This document shows positions 37,120 to 50,092 of a DNA stretch of 64,000 nt, piece after piece (within the stretch, counting starts at the first letter, position 1; each line of letters starts with the position of its first letter). The DNA is from Zeus faber (taxonomy: Eukaryota; Chordata; Actinopteri; Zeiformes; Zeidae), in the NCBI GenBank assembly GCA_960531495.1, contig OY482848.1:19801897-19865896 (forward strand), read 5' to 3'. A model generated the notes under the pieces. That model was not told where the DNA came from, did no database searches, and saw only the letters and a list, made by a program, of their open reading frames with translations. The translations under genes and the position numbers were made by a program.

Positions 37120-39980
37120 TTGCACAACAATCCCACAACCTCATTCAGTAAAATCGATAGTGGATTTGCAGCAGCAACATACTTTTAAATTATTATTATT
37201 ATACTTTTTTTTTTTTTTTTTCCTTTTGATCAAAACAGGAGGCTGGTGACATGCCTGAAGTATTTGGAATTGAGAAACAAATTGAATGTGAGTGTGACTG
37301 AATTTGAATGTATAAGACTTTTTAATTATACATTTAATTTGTGATTAAATTAATCTGCTTTAATATTGACGATACAAATTTCACCTAAAGCTAGAACTAC
37401 CTTGCCAGGTCTTGTGCCAACATGCAATTAGGGGATTTTAATTATGTTCTATTAGTAGGCTGTCCCTCTATAATCATAGTCAACATGATAGTTCTGCAGG
37501 AAAAAGACTGTTTATTTAAAAATACAGTAGTTTCTACATGACCATGACAAATGAGGGCCAGTATCTTCAACAGTGCCATTTTTGCCCTAAAACTATTATG
37601 TCTTATGTCCATTGCTGTTTTTACCAATCTGTCAGTGAGTTTAAAAAGTTGAGTTCTCATCTGATCCACACCTTGTTGCTGAGATGTTGTTTTCCACCTC
37701 TGATAGCATCAGGATTTAGTACCGATAAGCAGGGAACTGTCAAAAAACTGTGGAATTATGTTTTGTTGAGAAACAATAAATCATTTGAATACCTTGTTCT
37801 TCTGGCGTACTGTAAGATGTCCATATTCAAAAATGAGATTTTGACATTCATGTGGAAATAGATGATAAATGATTACATTATTTAGAGAATTGTATTGCTT
37901 CAGTTGTGTAAGGAAAACAGGACAAAATAGGTAGGTGAATTGGTTCATCACTCATTTTTTTCAGATAGTTTTTTTAACTTGTTCTAATATTGGACTAATT
38001 TTGAGACACTCACGATATGAGCCATAGCTAAATGGTTAAAATGTTTAACAACATGACTCTTAAAACTTCACAAACACAGTCATTGAGCTCAAAAGTGGGA
38101 TTATGGGAATGTGATTTATCAACTGTACAAATACATATTGTGTGTAATTACATTGCAGTGGACTGTGAGAGTGTTAACACTGACATCCATAAAGTGTTAA
38201 ACTGTATCTAGGATCTTATTTTCCTTTTTAAAATCAACATCGTCCCTTCAGTAAAAAGGCAGACGGTAGTCTTAGCAAACTGGGAACTAAAATCTCAGAG
38301 GCTCATTCCTCTACAGTTTGTCAGGCAGTGTAATATTATCCAGTTATTTCTTCCTTTTTTTTTTTTTGCACACGGCTGACGCTTATTTGGAAGAAAATTG
38401 TTGTGGGGGGCTCGATGTGTAATTAGATTACATCCAAAGGTAAGGTACAGTTCTGATAAATTGTATTCACCCCTTGATACATGCCACACAACAGGCCGAG
38501 CACACAGTGGTCATGTTGTTATTAATACTTTGACACGGAATAAACACCAGGGTGAAAAAGCACTAATGTTTTTTCCCCCCCTGAATTTGTGTGCATGACC
38601 CTGGGCTTTCAACCTCTTTCTTGCTTCCATTCTTTGAATAGACGAGATGTGCGGCTGTGCGGTCCAAAGCCTAGCGAGAGTGCAGCGAGGTTTCAGAGCC
38701 AAAAATAGTGTTTTATTCTTTCTGTAAGTACGGCTGGAATTCATCTGCAAAGGCACAAGCTCGACTATTTCCTTTAGAATCATCTCAATCTATGGACAGC
38801 AACTGTGTTGGGCAGGCCTTTCGGCTCAGGTGCAAACTGGGCTCCGGTTGAGTTTAATTGGTGAGCGTTACGCACTCAAAATGTGGTTCTGACGTCGATA
38901 GGACAGTGAATTGTCTTCATTTCAGGGATGGAAATGTGTTTATCGGCCGATGATGTGTCAAACCTTTTGCGCAATTATTTCCTTTGGGCCCAGTCGTGGG
39001 AGACGCCGGCACATCCTTTGACCTATTGACATGTTAACGCAAAGCATCGAAACACCCGGGCATTTGGGAAACAGATGAGCCATATCCTCCGCCTTTTGCA
39101 TTTTGCACGTCCCCCAAAAGCAACTATAGTCAAAAAAAGAAGCATTTATCTCTTTGAGGCGTGTGAGCAAACTGTGTGACTAAAGCACTCACTGTGTAAT
39201 CCCCCCCAACAGGGTGGGATGATACCATCGCTGCAAACAGCAATCACAGATAAAGAGATAACTCATTTGACTGCATAATAAACAGATGAGTCAGGGACTA
39301 TTAATTTGCATCTTATCTCGGCCTTGTCGGAGTTTCGCAAAATAAACTAATTCGACGCAGTTTCCAGCGCCGACTAATAAGACAACAGGTCTGTAGAATA
39401 ACCGGTTGCGACACAGGAAAAAATGATCCGTTTTTTAAATGGTGACGGTGATGTATAAAGTATTAAAGTTCCTGAGCTGACAGTTTGGTTTGCCCTGGCA
39501 TGTAATTACTGTAAATGCATGCTAGAGGGAGCTAATTAATAAGGCATTTGTGAGTTGAAAGGGCCCTTTTTGAATACAGCTCAGCTATCATTTTACTCCT
39601 AATACAGAACTGCTTAGAATTAAAGTCGTATGAGTGGATAATTATGCTAATGAATCCATTTAGATGAAAGATATGATGACAGGTTATATTTGGAGGAAAT
39701 GACAGCGGGTGCTTTATGCATGCTTTCTGCACCCAGGACCTCGCGTCCACCGGTTCTTCACGTTGGGTCGTCGATCCAAAAGAAACTTGTGTGAAGTTGC
39801 GACGGTATGTACAGAGAAATAGAATGAACGCCCTCCCGCAGGACCCCGGGATATTAAAAACGACGTCTCTCGCCATTGTAATTACCTTCAATCGGGCAGG
39901 CATCAATTATTTATACTTGATTTTATTTTATTATTATTATTTTTTGCATAAAATATATTCTCTTTTCTCTGCTTAAAATC

Positions 39981-40013
<33 letters not shown>

Positions 40014-40119
40014 AATTCTCATTTGCATAGCTCAGCAGCCCTTGTTTCCATGTGCACACGGCCTCTGCCCCCCGAAAACACTTGCCGTTGAGCGCCCCGC
40101 TCGCCCAAACCAACACAGG

Positions 40120-40131
<12 letters not shown>

Positions 40132-40174
<43 letters not shown>

Positions 40175-40200
40175 GTGTGTGTGTGTGAGTGTGTGTGTGT
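40132..40200. repeat. (GT)n microsatellite with GTAT interruptions
   Basis: About 69 bp of GT with several GTAT interruptions. Confidence 0.9.
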
Positions 40201-41136
40201 TATGTAAGACACACTATAAATAGGTTCACCCGGGATCTTTTGTCTTTACCTGATTCGCTCTTAGCCCAACAGTTTTTTATTTCTGGATAGCGCTGTGGAA
40301 GCTAGTGCGATGTGGAGCCGGCCGTTTCCATAGTTACTTTTGTTAGCTGCGAGCTCTGATAATTCTTCATCTGTTTCCCTACACGTCTGTTGCGAGCCGC
40401 TTGTTTCAACCTATTTGCACCGCAGCTCCTGCGTCGAGGCTCCGATGAATGCAACCACCGCTAATTACTTGCACTCATTGCGTCAATCGGCCAAAAATGC
40501 ACGTTGTTATGAACAACTTGTGGGGTATTTGTCATCTGTAGCCAGAGAAACGCTCTTGTTTTTTTGGTATCTTGGGAACCAACATTAGTAGATAATGACG
40601 TTGTTGTGTGTGTGTGTGGTTTTTTTTCCTCCTTCGACCCCCAATATAAATGTCGTTGCCTCCTGTCCATGAGGCTCACTGTGCAGAGGGAATTCATCTG
40701 CTGACAAAATCCCACCGCGCGAAGTCACATCATGGCATTTTTAAATATGTATACTATCACCGTGGCATTTTTACGGATTTATCATCAATCCTTCAAGCGG
40801 TTAGATAACAGCAGGTATCGCTGGATCGGGCCCAAGAGTTTTCTCCGTCTCTCGGAGAGCTTTTCAGCGCGGATGCTGCAGGGAAGAGGGCAAGTTGGGA
40901 GCAACGCTGCCGCGGTGCGTGGGCGAGTCTGGGGGCATGCTTGAAGAATCACCGGGGCCTACCGCCGCCATGACGCTCACCCACCTTACTGGAGATAGCA
41001 CGGAGCGAAGGCAGCTGGGGACCAAGGTGGGCGAACGGGGAAGTATTTTTGGAACACATGGGAAACCTGCCACACCGGCAGCAGCATAGGGGCCTAGTAC
41101 CGGGCTTCCCTAGCCCACTCCCACACTCCAAGGGAA

Positions 41137-41185
41137 AGAGAGAGAGAGAGAGAGAGAGAGTAAGAGAGAGGGAGGGAGAGGGACA
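41137..41185. repeat. GA-rich tract
   Basis: GA dinucleotides (clean to about 41161) grading into GGGA-rich sequence. Confidence 0.8.
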
Positions 41186-42049
41186 GGGAGAGAGACGTTT
41201 CTTCAAAAGAAGAACCACGCTTCCGCTTCCTCTCTCTTCACTTGCTCTCTATTGCTTTTTCAAAAAACCTAATGTTCGGATGATGATACGCTATATGTAA
41301 CCGTGCAAAGGCCAAACATGATAACAGGAGAGACGGAGAGACAGAGGCACCGGGGGAGAGAAAGGGAAAGAGAGATAGTTAGAAAAAAAAAAAAAAAAAA
41401 GGACTTGGCAGCTGAGGCGAATGCCTTTTATTTATAGCAAGTCGTGTTTCCGGGAGAGGTTTCTGTGGTGTGAGTACTCCCAATCCATTTTTGCGGTATC
41501 TTACAAGCCCTTTTGTGTCCAGGTTTAGATGGAAGACTTTCTCTTATCCAGCGCCTCTGGGGGAGATTTGGATGTGGGACATGTTGTCAAAATGTGATTT
41601 GGGGGAGGGAGATGCATTGCTCCAGCGCTTGCCACCTTGGAATTTGCTGGATTGCTCCAGAAATCGACTTTGCATTTGAAAAATTTAATACCATTTATGG
41701 AAGGTACACCGCAGCTTTAATGCTTTAATGGTTCAATATGAATGTAGAAAATGAAATATAGTATATAAATATAAATCCCGCACTTAACACCACAGTCCCA
41801 ATGCCTGCTGACTTCTGACTGTGTGAAAGTTGTAGTTATTAAATCTACCCTTTTGAGATAATAATAGGTTTTAAATGCCTTTTTCAAAAATCAGTGACAG
41901 TCTTTATTTTGATGTATTGGCAGAAGGTAGGCTTGTACACCATGTTTAGTAGTCGTGGAGGATGAAACCCCCTTTGATATATCTCCATCTTAACTATTAG
42001 AAATCATAAACGCATCCCCCACACCCAGCAATTATAACTGCATACACAA

Positions 42050-43202
42050 ACAGCACACATTGAGCGCTGGGGTTTCTGGGGTGACGGGGCGCTGGCGGGT
42101 TAGTGTGGGAGTGATTGTCCGGGAGGTGACCGGGTAGGCACCCTGCCGGCTGTGTTCCGGTCCTGGTGTCGGGTGGTTTCTGGCCCGCTGCGACTCGGAG
42201 CGCCGTGGTGGCTGCTTGTCATCGTGGATGTAGGTTGCGGTGCGGGAGGTGGCAATCGGCGGGTGGCCCGGGCGCCTGCGGTCGTGGAGGGGCCACATAT
42301 CTGGCTGTCTGCAGGCGATGGCGGGGCTCAGTTTGCCACGGGTGGGTTTGAAGTTGGCCCGCACCATGCACACTCGGCTACGTAAGTGAGCGCTCGGGGC
42401 TTTTGGCCAGGTGGGGCATCTCGCCAGGCACGGTACGGCGGGCCTCGGGGCCTCGTCTTTGCGCGGGCCATGATGGGCGGTTGGTCCTGGCGGGGTGTCG
42501 GTCTGTCGGCGTGCGACCTGGCTCCGGGCCTGTGGTCCGTGCCTGGCGCCCACGGCCCGGGTTCTGCACTTGCAGGTGCGTCTCACGCCTGCACATGGGG
42601 GTGGGTTGTATGTGTGCGCCTCAGGGGTGCAGGGTCACTCCGTGCTCTCTGGGACTGGTTTGTGCACCTCGGGGTCATGCGTGGGTGTTGCTCCGCAGGT
42701 TCCCGGCTTCTCTGTGGGATGGGGGGGTCTTCTCTGGCACAGGATGGTGCAGGATGCTCGGAGCGTTCCTGCAGTCATGGGGTGTCTGTACGGCTGCGGG
42801 AGTCAGGAGTGGCTGCGAGGCCTTTTCGGCTGCTTGGAAGGGCTACGATATAGTGCCTCATACACCATCTGCCTCGAACACACCCCCAACACCCTCCTGA
42901 ACACATCCTTCTCGCTTTCGTTCCTTTACTGCCATACCCATCACAGGAAGAGGCCACGTGCCGAATTGCTGTTCCAATTTTCCTTCACTTACATGTTGCC
43001 GTCTGATTCATCGATATTTATGTTTTGTCAAGTACATATTGTTGGTTGTCTTTAGGTTTATCTGTCTCACCTGTGGTGATCCCCCGTCTAGGGGAAGTAA
43101 TGATGATTAGTTGTTTATAGATCAAAACATGGCAAGATCGTTAGATCGAAGAGGGGGATAGGTGGTTGTTCTCTGTAAAAAAAAAAAAAAAAAAAAAAAA
43201 AA
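42050..43202 (+). repeat. GC-rich unit ending in poly-A (retroposon candidate)
   Basis: Roughly 800 bp of distinctly GC-rich DNA (about 42050-42860) set in AT-rich flanks, followed by about 320 bp of normal composition and a run of about 25 A (43178-43202). Overlapping open frames on both strands (up to 186 codons) reflect the base composition and lack recognisable domains. The abrupt edge and terminal poly-A suggest a retroposed sequence or the 5' part of a LINE, but I do not recognise it. Confidence 0.4.
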
Positions 43203-43790
43203 GCTGTGCTCCTGCCATCCCAAAGGTCGTCCACAGGACAGAGTTGTTGCAACAGTTCTTGATGTAGAGTGAAGAGTGTCATTGTAGGTTGAGAATTGGA
43301 ACTCAACTTGCAGATTGGATGTCTTGGATGTAATGGCATACCCTGTGTTGTATGCCAAGCCTGCTAACAGCACAGGCAAAAAAAAATTTGAAAAAATAAA
43401 TCAGAAACTCAAAAAGCAGCACCTCTGACACTTTGACCATGAAAGAAATACAGTAACATTTCAGCTACAAATTCAAGGTTCACTTATTGGAAATAATTGT
43501 CCCTCCATTATTTATGGCAAAGACTAAAGTCCACTCTTTATGTGCTTGGACAAAGTGAGAACCATTCTGTGTTATGGAATTGGCAGAAAGCCGCCTTCTT
43601 TGGTCTTCAGCTCCCACTGACGAGTGGCCTGGGCCAAGGCAAGGCCAAAAAGAGTCAGAATCCAGTGTAGAAGCTCGAAAACAGAGGGAACGTGGTCCAC
43701 TGGTCAGGATACTGTATCCTGACCAGTATGTAACTGGTATGGTACATGTGACCAGTATGTAGCGGACGCATGTGCACACACACGTCTTTG

Positions 43791-43791
<1 letters not shown>

Positions 43792-43850
<59 letters not shown>

Positions 43851-43855
43851 GTGTG
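43792..43855. repeat. (GT)n microsatellite
   Basis: About 64 bp of GT with one GC step. It is preceded by a short CA run (43774-43783), so it can form a small foldback. Confidence 0.95.
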
Positions 43856-43859
43856 CACG

Positions 43860-45187
43860 CGCGCACGCGTGCGTTACATTTCTCAAGCACCCGCCTACAT
43901 ACTGTAGAATAGTGGAAAATCCAATTGCAAACCTCTTCTTATATGTTCTGTACAAGCCTTAAACTCAGATGTGTATTTTATTCTTCATGTTCTTTTTTTC
44001 TGGGATGAAATGAATACATTGGTAATAATTGGTAGGAGGATTTGGTACTGAAGTCCATAACCATATTAATGCATGTTCCCCTTGCGCTTTCCTGAAAGGA
44101 TCCATTAAGTAATAGCGCTTGGATTAATTTCATCGTAGCCACATTCAGTCTTTTCACTATAGCCACCACACCGAATGTTTTTTCTCATGGGTAACCTTTG
44201 TTAAACCTTGAGACAACATGGTGTGGAAAAACATTCTCTCCTGAGCTATCTCATGAAAAACGAAAGCCATTCTTTTCTCTCCTCACAGCAGCACTTAAAG
44301 AAATACACCAAAGGTTATCATTTAACTTTTACAGGTATAGCGTTACCCGTGCACTTTAATGCCAGTAAGTGCTAACATTACATAAATCCATTACTCAGTC
44401 CTGTGCCGTGGCATTTCATGGAAGAGAGGTCACAGCCAGACGGCGGCTAATATAACTTAGTCTCGTGATCTGACCTCTGTGTGATCAGATTGGTTTTAAT
44501 AGTGTCTGGATTATGTGGAGGCAATTCAGAAAGACTAAACATCTCTGGGCATAGAATTAGGGTGCACGTCTGAGGTGAGAACAATTTGTTCCTCAAAATG
44601 TCAAAGCCTTAATGAAAAGGCTTATATGCTTTTATCATACACGCACTTGAAAAAATATGGCAGGACTGCATCACACAGATAATTTGATGTACTGTATTTT
44701 CCAGTGCTTTGCCTTTGTAGAAAATCACATCATTTGAATAGCTTCAAAATTCTAAACGTGCCGTCTGTAGTTGGAGACTACACAATGTACTACTTTCCTT
44801 GTAGTCTGAACTTAATGAAACGTGTCTATATATCAATATATCACATGTTCTAAATAGAAGAGAACATGTATTTTACTAATGCCGTGTGTCTGCAGGGTTT
44901 ATTAGGTTTGCATGGTTTTGGTACATTTATCATTTTTACTGTACTGTACATTAATACTTCAAATGCAGAGGATCATGGAGGTCCTCCACTTTATAGTGAC
45001 CAATAAAACATAATCTTAAATAGCAAGTAGATTCAGAAAATCCCCCAAGTGCTAAATAATGATGCTGTATAAATCCTTACCGGTTGCATAATTGATTTTT
45101 AGAACATTTGGCCACTGCGATTAAAAGCTGCACCCCTCTTCCACCACATTTTCCCTTAAAAAAAAAAAAAATACATACAAATACAAT

Positions 45188-45235
<48 letters not shown>

Positions 45236-46168
45236 CAATGAGATTAAAATGCATGCAAAATTGATGTTGGGAAAGATGAGAATGCCCAATTGGGATGGAT
45301 TTTATTCCAGGTTTATTTAGCATTGTAGATAAATGAAGGTTTTTTTTCTTACAAATTTGTTTATTTATGCCTTCTTACTTAGTTAGATAAATACTTATTT
45401 ATCTTGCTTACTATTAGATTCAACAGTCACTTTGCCTGTGATCCAGTTTTTAGGATAGGATCATGGTTGCACCACTGTCCATGGTGCTGAAATGGTTGAC
45501 GCTACACTGGAAATAAATGATTGGATTGGAGTTATTGGATCAAAAAAAGCTTTAATTTGTTAAACCTATATTTTTTACGGTTTCACAACTTGAAATGCAA
45601 GCTTTTTTTTTACAGCGTACATTGTTTATTTGTTTGACAGTCTAGTCCTATGAATGAATATCGACTTTTTGTCATATAATATATATGCAATATACCCACA
45701 GATCGTACAGTGACCAGTGGAAAACTGAAACTGCGTTGGGGGGTTGAAATGTCATGTGAGCTGCTGGGTTCAACCACTGAACACACTGGGGGTATTATTG
45801 ACTGTCTTCACTCTTTAAAGGCCAGGGCTGCGTTCAAATTGTGTTTTTGCCGCTTTGGTCTTCGAATAAACGACCACATATCTCAGTGACCACACGAGAG
45901 AGAGAATGAAGGAAAACAAAGATAAGTAGTCGCCAATCAACAAGTTGTTTGTTATGTCAGAAATGCAGAGAAAATGTCCCTTATTGCAAGACAGTTGATT
46001 CTTCAAAAAAAATGGCAAAAACAGGAAAAAAAAAAAATCTGAGAGACAAGACAAGTTAGTTGAATTCCCTAGTTTACCCACAAGAAGCTGAGCACATACT
46101 ACATAAACCTCATCAAGCCTAGATAAATTATTGTTCCATTATATAGTAACTGTGCATGTTCAGAAATG
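43860..46168. other. Intergenic, nothing recognised
   Basis: AT-rich DNA with no gene seen. It contains the (TA)n tract at 45194-45232. Confidence 0.5.
45194..45232. repeat. (TA)n microsatellite
   Basis: About 38 bp of TA preceded by a run of about 14 A near 45160. Confidence 0.95.
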
Positions 46169-46676
46169 TTATAAGATAAGATAAGATAGATGAGATACGA
46201 TAGATAAGAGAAGATAGGATAAGATACAGTAAGATAAGATCAAATAAGATAAGATAAGATGAGATGAGATAACACAACACAACACAACAAAGTATAACAT
46301 AACATAAGAACAGATAAGATAAGATAAGAAAAGATGACATAACACAACATAAGATACGATAAGATAACATAACATAAGATAACATAACAAGACAAGATAA
46401 CATAAGATAACACAACAAAACATAGGATAAGATAAGATAGCGTAAGATAACATAACATAACACAGCGTAACATAAGAACAGATAAGATAAGAAAAGATTA
46501 CACAACAACATAAGATAGGATAAGATAACATAGCAAGATAACATAAGATAACATAACATGAGAACAGGTCAGATAAAATAACATAACATAACACAACATA
46601 ACATAAGAAAAGACAAGATAACGTAACACAACATAACATAAGATGAGAAAAGATAACATAACATTACATAATATAA
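46169..46676. repeat. GATAA/ACATA pentanucleotide satellite
   Basis: About 500 bp of degenerate 5-bp units, mainly AGATA and ACATA (AAGATAAGATA, ATAACATAACATA), in alternating blocks. The unit AGATAA is also the consensus binding site for GATA factors, so dozens of copies are present. Long Leu/Cys/Tyr-rich minus-strand open frames here are repeat artefacts. A run of 10 G follows at about 46681-46690. Confidence 0.95.
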
Positions 46677-47002
46677 TATGGGGGGGGGGGCGTTCTTCTC
46701 CTTCTTCTTCAACTTATGTTAAATAAGTAGAAGACAGAATACAAAAAATATAATAGCAACATAACAACATTACAATGTGTAACAGCTCGTAGACAAACCC
46801 ACAAGTACACCGGGAAGAACTTACAATCAAATAAAAGTAGAATCAAAGTATGAAACAAAAGGCACTATTTGATGTTTTAATTACATACAGGACTGAAGCC
46901 CCTCACATCTCCCGCTGTCTGTCGCCGATGTTTCTACGTCTGTCCCTTCCACCTGTCTCCCTTTCTTCACCAAGACTCTTTCCACGCACGGGAGGCCGTT
47001 TC

Positions 47003-47032
47003 TCACACACACACACACACACACACACACAT

Positions 47033-47093
<61 letters not shown>
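47003..47093. repeat. (CA)n microsatellite
   Basis: About 90 bp of CA with one ATGCA interruption (47031-47034), ending about 250 bp before the egr4 TATA box. Confidence 0.97.
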
Positions 47094-47094
<1 letters not shown>

Positions 47095-47182
47095 CCTGTC
47101 TCACGCTACACGCAGAGTGTTAATCCACAGTAGTAATGGGATCTATCAAATAGTTGCTCTTCCTTTCCTTGCTGCCACTTGT

Positions 47183-47351
47183 TGCGACGTCACACCTCTC
47201 GCTCCTTTCTGGGGGGGGGGGGGGGGGGGGGAGGGAAAGCCCGTCACATCCGCTGTCCATGTATGGGCATGAAGTTTGCACGCGGCGGGGAATCCTCTCA
47301 GTGGAGGTGATGAATGGGAGGAGGGCCGCGCGCGCAGCGCAGGGTATAAAA
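47183..47351 (+). promoter_or_regulatory. egr4 promoter with TATA box
   Basis: In order: CRE-like CGACGTCA (47185-47192), a run of 21 G (47211-47231), CArG-like CCATGTATGG (47257-47266, one mismatch to CC(A/T)6GG) and TATAAAA (47345-47351), after which transcription should begin near 47375. CRE and CArG/SRE sites are the usual inputs (CREB, SRF) of immediate-early EGR genes. The 5' leader that follows has long T runs (about 47411-47425 and 47501-47523). Confidence 0.7.
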
Positions 47352-47625
47352 GGAGCGAGGAGGGAACCACAGCAGCACACACAGAGGAGCTGCACAGCGC
47401 AAGGATAATTGTTTTTTTTTTTTTAAGCTGACACCTTTTCGTGACACATACCACTCTGGATATCGGTGAAATCATCTGGGGTTAAAGGAGAAGAATTTGC
47501 ATTTTTTTTTTTTTTTTTTTTTTTCTTTTTTGCCGTTGTTGCTTTTTATTTTATTATTTTTTTTTTTTCCGTTTCTACATCACTCAGAAGAGACTGATTC
47601 ATCAAGAAAAATAGCATCCACCATT

Positions 47626-49354
<1,729 letters not shown>

Positions 49355-50092
49355 GGAGCCGGCCGCACCTCCAGTCGGTCAGGGTTGGGATCATTCCGTC
49401 TTGGAAGATGAGCCAGCTTGTTGTGATGTGACACGTCCGCCCATGAAGTTGGTGTGACCTGCCATGGTCGCAGCTCTCTTCAAATGAGGTTTTGCCAATA
49501 TGGCAAAATGCAGAGAGAAATAAGACGCTGTTTTTGGAAATATAGCCTGCTGTGCTGTCGGTGGCTCTATGCAATGATGCATTATTTGTAAAACTGAGTC
49601 CTCGGCGCAGCAGTGACTTGTTGCGGAGTCAAAGCTCAGTGCGGCTCATTGCATGGCTGCTGTTCAGCACCTCTTCAGTGGACAGCTCCAACTCCAACAC
49701 GGTGTCAAACGGGGACGTATTGCACTTACATTGAGAGATTATAAACTTCTGACAAAAAAAGCAACAACCTTATTTTGCGCTTTTAGGGTTTTTAGAGCAA
49801 TGGTTTGGACAATGTTTCTAAAATGCATGTTTGTGTCAATGTTTTCTTTCCCTTTTACTTTAAATGGAATATGTCAAAGTCCAGCTATAGTCCTTTTCTC
49901 TTCTAAGAGGTAAATGTAGACTAACATAATATATTGGCTTTGACCATAAAGCTGTCCATTTTTTGCCAAGATTTGGTGTTTTGTTTGTTTATTATTTTTT
50001 ATTTATTATTTGGATGTCACTATCCTTTGTGTTGTATTATGATTGTTTCAATTATTACAGTTGTGAAAGATATATCATAAATGGATAATAAA
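49355..50092 (+). other. egr4 3' UTR
   Basis: Non-coding and increasingly AT-rich, with ATTTATT-type AU-rich elements (near 49990-50010) typical of unstable immediate-early mRNAs. AATAAA at 50087-50092 is the first good polyadenylation signal; more occur near 50690-50710. Confidence 0.6.

Larger units (their letters stand above)
37120..42040. other. Intergenic between mogs and egr4, first part
   Basis: No gene supported. From about 38860 to 39900 the sequence is rich in homeodomain-type cores (TAATTA, CTAATTAATAA, TAATTATGCTAAT) and holds an AP-1-like TGAGTCA, as is common in conserved enhancers. From about 40840 to 41110 it is more CpG-rich, with an ATG in a strong context at 40970. GA-rich tracts occur near 41137-41185. 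Confidence 0.45.

Noticed and set aside
42032..43055. 165-186 codon open frames on + and 184 codons on - as possible genes
   Set aside because: Open on both strands owing to high GC; no known motifs, no splice or Kozak support.
46128..46639. Hydrophobic Leu/Cys/Tyr minus-strand open frames resembling membrane proteins
   Set aside because: Translation of the GATAA/ACATA satellite; all frames show the same pattern.
46169..46676. CRISPR-like array
   Set aside because: The units are 5-bp degenerate tandem repeats without spacers in a vertebrate genome.
47497..47625. N-terminal extension of egr4 with poly-Phe
   Set aside because: The frame opens with TTG, not ATG, and is only the T-run of the 5' leader; ATG 47626 is the first ATG.
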